From: JBKHYJ01 sp046565505
GTDB taxonomy: Bacteria > Acidobacteriota > Blastocatellia > UBA7656
DNA length: 64,000 bases
Reading direction: 5' to 3'
NCBI GenBank assembly: GCA_046565505.1
Contig: JBKHYJ010000079.1
Span: 62,001 to 126,000 of the forward strand
The position numbers were made by a program, and so were the translations under genes. The notes below the pieces were generated by a model. The model made no database searches. It was not told where the DNA came from and saw only the letters and a program-made list of their open reading frames with translations. Of the stretch, positions 62,334-64,000 are shown piece by piece; the stretch's first letter is position 1; each line of letters starts with the position of its first letter.

Positions 62334-62555
62334 TTGTATACTTATAAGGAAAGAAGAATCGCCGGACGTTCCATCTCTCAGCAGCGTAAAAAGTTTCTTC
62401 TAGACCTTTTACGCATCACTCCTACTCTTTGTAATTCGGGAAACCGAGCTGCTGAGAGAGGAGTAGGGGTGAGCCGTAAGAGGTTTTTCTTTTTCCTCAC
62501 AACTTCCAAAGCTAGGTTTCCCCGCGCGAGTTTACCTAATAAAACTGGCCGATAA
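62334..62555 (+). CDS. Possible small helix-turn-helix protein (73 aa)
   Basis: A TTG-initiated frame that covers the structured region. Its middle (QQRKKFLLDLLRITPTL ... GVGVSRKRFFFFL) resembles terminase-small-subunit or homeodomain-like helix-turn-helix proteins. There is no convincing start signal, and the inverted repeats inside argue that the DNA or RNA structure is the real feature. Listed as a weak alternative. Confidence 0.25.
   Translation: MYTYKERRIAGRSISQQRKKFLLDLLRITPTLCNSGNRAAERGVGVSRKRFFFFLTTSKARFPRASLPNKTGR
62374..62472 (+). ncRNA. Candidate pseudoknotted structured RNA or DNA motif
   Basis: Stem A TCTCTCAGCAGC (62,374-62,385) with GCTGCTGAGAGA (62,448-62,459), 12 exact pairs. 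Stem B GCGTAAAA (62,384-62,391) with TTTTACGC (62,407-62,414), sharing two bases with A. Stem C TCACTCCTACTC (62,416-62,427) with GAGTAGGGGTGA (62,461-62,472), 12 pairs with one GU. Stem D TCGG-GAAA-CCGA (62,436-62,447), a GNRA tetraloop. C crosses A, so a pseudoknot is possible. A T-rich run follows at about 62,482. Confidence 0.6.
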
Positions 62556-62688
62556 CGAGTAAGTGCCTTTTGAATAGTCCTCGCTCTGACTCAGGCCCGT
62601 CAACGAGGGACTTCCAAAGGGTATTTGCCCGAACTACTTGACTTCTTTTTCAGACAACAATTCAGGAGTACAAAGGATACCTGACTGA

Positions 62689-62844
62689 ATGAAAGAACAA
62701 GAGCTAAAGGAACTACATTACCAGCCACAAGTTCTTCCCTCGCCAGCTAGGAAGGATATAGGGGCCTGTGCAGAGAGTAAAAATAACACCGAAAATCTTC
62801 AAAAATGTCTACAGAGAAACAACCAGAACTCCCCAAGGGAATAG
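62689..62844 (+). CDS. Possible small protein (51 aa)
   Basis: Begins MKEQELKELHYQPQVLPSPA, with AAGGA 12 bases upstream, and overlaps the next gene by 40 bases. No family likeness. It may be only the leader of the following gene. Confidence 0.3.
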   Translation: MKEQELKELHYQPQVLPSPARKDIGACAESKNNTENLQKCLQRNNQNSPRE

Positions 62845-63191
62845 ACCCAATGGAGTTTTATCAATCCGGCCTTGAGGTAAATAAGAAACTGAGAGAGAAC
62901 CAACCAGAGTGGGAGAAAGAGTATAAGCAATTGCTAGCTGGATACTTTGGTGAGCATCCAGATTTATCATTTCTCTACTACGATGATATTAAATCCTTCA
63001 TCCGTTCCTTTGCCTCTCAACTGCTCGATGAGATAAAGCTTGAAAAGATTGAATCCGCCGAACTTCCTGAAGGCGCACTATCTCTTATGACCAAAGAAGA
63101 CGTTGAGAAGCTAATGATGGAAGCTTATAGATTTGCCAAGCAAGAACTCGATCAGCAAAAGGCCGCAGTAAAATCCAAGTACGAACTATGA
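62805..63191 (+). CDS. Small helical acidic protein (128 aa)
   Basis: Predicted helices throughout (PMEFYQSGLEVNKKLRENQPEW, DEIKLEKIESAELPEG, EDVEKLMMEAYRFAKQELDQ) with acidic and basic patches, and no known motif. The start follows an A-rich leader without a Shine-Dalgarno, and the stop overlaps the next start (ATGA). Confidence 0.55.
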   Translation: MSTEKQPELPKGIDPMEFYQSGLEVNKKLRENQPEWEKEYKQLLAGYFGEHPDLSFLYYDDIKSFIRSFASQLLDEIKLEKIESAELPEGALSLMTKEDVEKLMMEAYRFAKQELDQQKAAVKSKYEL

Positions 63192-63340
63192 AGAAAAGAA
63201 AGGTAATCAAGTTATCTAGAATTGAGCAGGCCATTGTTGTACTGGCAGAGGAGATAGAAAGCTGTCCATTGTATGAATATAAATTACGCCAGAGGATTTT
63301 AGATATTCTTGGGTACGAAGAAATAAAAGAAAAAGCTTAA
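63188..63340 (+). CDS. Small protein (50 aa)
   Basis: MKKRKVIKLSRIEQAIVVLAEE start and LRQRILDILGYEEIKEKA end. Overlaps its neighbour by four bases (ATGA). Function unknown. Confidence 0.45.
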   Translation: MKKRKVIKLSRIEQAIVVLAEEIESCPLYEYKLRQRILDILGYEEIKEKA

Positions 63341-63346
63341 CCTCCT

Positions 63347-63685
63347 ATGGACCGCATCGAGCTTGATGAAGAGTTAGGAATTGATACTAACAAGAGACTA
63401 CAGCCTCTGGATTTGGCTAGATTTGCCCCTGAGAGCCGCTTTAAGGTCAAACCCGCCTCCAATATCAACCACGAACGAAACCGCCTATTGGCAGCGGAAA
63501 TAAGCCAGCTATGGGCTATCCCTATTCCTAGGTTAATGAAGTACATCACTCAAAAGGGATACTTCTTTGTCCAAGAGACGTTTCATCAAATTCAGAAAAA
63601 CCCCAACGCCAGAAATCCCGCCGCTTTATTCCTGTGGACAATCAAGAACTGCAAGGTCGAACTAAAGGATGTAGAATTAAAGTAA
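63347..63685 (+). CDS. Protein of unknown function (112 aa)
   Basis: MDRIELDEELGIDTNKRLQPLDLARFAPESRF, then KPASNINHERNRLLAAEISQLW and a C-terminal NPAALFLWTIKN. The last segment resembles phage replication-associated small proteins. No Shine-Dalgarno. Family assignment is uncertain. Confidence 0.5.
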   Translation: MDRIELDEELGIDTNKRLQPLDLARFAPESRFKVKPASNINHERNRLLAAEISQLWAIPIPRLMKYITQKGYFFVQETFHQIQKNPNARNPAALFLWTIKNCKVELKDVELK

Positions 63686-63690
63686 CTTCA

Positions 63691-63873
63691 ATGAAACCCA
63701 GTGACCGCATCGCAGAGCTTTATACCGAGAATGCCCGCCGAATTAGAAAGAATCCCGACTATCGCTTTATGACTAGGGATGAGGTAAGGCGAAAAGAAAA
63801 CGATGCAATCATAAAGGCAATACTTGATTACTTAGATGAAGCAGTAAGTCAACCAGTCGAGCCCCACTCTTAG
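63691..63873 (+). CDS. Small helical protein (60 aa)
   Basis: An ATG six bases after the previous stop is preferred to the longer in-frame start 57 bases upstream inside that gene. KPSDRIAELYTENARRIRK and RKENDAIIKAILDYLDEA are predicted helices. Function unknown. Confidence 0.45.
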   Translation: MKPSDRIAELYTENARRIRKNPDYRFMTRDEVRRKENDAIIKAILDYLDEAVSQPVEPHS

Positions 63874-63879
63874 AAAACA

Positions 63880-64000
63880 ATGAAATCCCTTAAACCTTAT
63901 CCCCGCCGCCTTACCTTTGAAGTTCAGTGTGCCGATTGTGGGATAAAACTTGAGCGTGGCAGCTATAACGGCAAGCCTTTCAAATGTGAAAACTGTAAAA
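63880..64000 (+). CDS. Zinc-ribbon-type protein, cut by the window end
   Basis: Begins MKSLKPYPRRLTFEVQCADCG, with a second CENCK at the window edge; CxxC pairs 17 residues apart suggest a zinc ribbon. Start follows AAAACA without a Shine-Dalgarno. Incomplete. Confidence 0.45.
   Translation, partial: MKSLKPYPRRLTFEVQCADCGIKLERGSYNGKPFKCENCK

Larger units (their letters stand above)
62206..62804. other. Divergent region with DnaA box and structured DNA/RNA (candidate origin)
   Basis: 600 bp between a minus-strand and plus-strand gene. It holds a perfect TTATCCACA DnaA box (62,306-62,314), an AT-rich segment (TTGAATATTGTATACTTATA) with a TATACT hexamer next to it, and the crossing inverted repeats at 62,374-62,472. 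This combination suits an origin of replication or a regulatory RNA locus. No Rep gene was found in the window. Confidence 0.4.
49619..64000. mobile_element. Plasmid-like or integrative element downstream of tRNA-Phe, right end outside window
   Basis: From the 3' end of tRNA-Phe onward GC falls and gene style changes to many tiny, closely packed reading frames. Conjugation-type ATPases, a replication-relaxation-like protein, an XRE regulator, a gp32-like ssDNA-binding protein and a DnaA-box region support a plasmid or ICE origin. No integrase, Rep protein or T4SS channel gene is visible here, and no second copy of the tRNA 3' end was noticed, so the far end lies beyond the window. An alternative is a contig join between two replicons. 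Confidence 0.6.

Noticed and set aside
50000..64000. CRISPR array
   Set aside because: No regularly spaced repeats of 24-40 bases were seen anywhere in the window.

Overview
The window reads as a chromosomal segment of a GC-rich Gram-negative bacterium. Acidobacteriota, perhaps Blastocatellia-like, is my best guess from gene content and composition only; no rRNA is present to prove it. Ordinary GC-rich chromosome fills about 1-18,140 and 30,490-49,620. Two AT-richer foreign blocks interrupt or follow it.

Block A of the chromosome (1-18,140) carries the end of a type IV pilus/type II secretion cluster (PilO-like, PilP/GspC-like, pseudopilin-like), an APC permease, a long LmbE-type deacetylase, an S41 protease, delta-1-pyrroline-5-carboxylate dehydrogenase, an exported TPR protein, a MoxR ATPase overlapping an FHA-TM-trypsin protein, a TolB-like propeller protein and a DUF72 protein. 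Block B (30,490-49,620) carries a caspase-fold/TPR protein lacking the catalytic Cys, a STAS/anti-sigma kinase pair, aroA-aroK, an RqcH/NFACT protein, a zinc-ribbon/RDD protein, recA, a small gene behind a sigma-54-type promoter, a TreT-like glycosyltransferase, a 1,082-residue HEAT-repeat protein, two lipoproteins, a SipW-type signal peptidase, uppP and tRNA-Phe.

The first foreign block, 18,143-30,484, is a complete transposon-like element. It has perfect 12-bp terminal inverted repeats (TGTGATTATTAG), a perfect 5-bp target duplication (CTCTA) on both sides, and internal repeats near both ends, as expected for the TnsB/TniA class. No transposase is visible inside. Its cargo is a pentapeptide-repeat membrane protein, a prolyl oligopeptidase, and an overlapping pair: a DUF4062-TPR-like protein followed by a giant TPR/PIN-like protein. 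That pair is my main candidate for an undescribed conflict or defence system.

The second foreign block begins right after tRNA-Phe (49,619) and runs off the window. It looks like a plasmid-derived or integrative conjugative element: two VirD4/HerA-like ATPases around a replication-relaxation-like protein, an XRE regulator facing a SLOG-domain protein, a long array of tiny genes with A-rich, Shine-Dalgarno-poor leaders, a gp32-like ssDNA-binding protein whose frame is broken, a gene with a dnaX-type A AAA AAG slippery heptamer at the exact frame switch, and a 600-bp divergent region with a perfect DnaA box and a strongly structured, pseudoknot-forming sequence. No integrase or Rep protein is visible inside the window.
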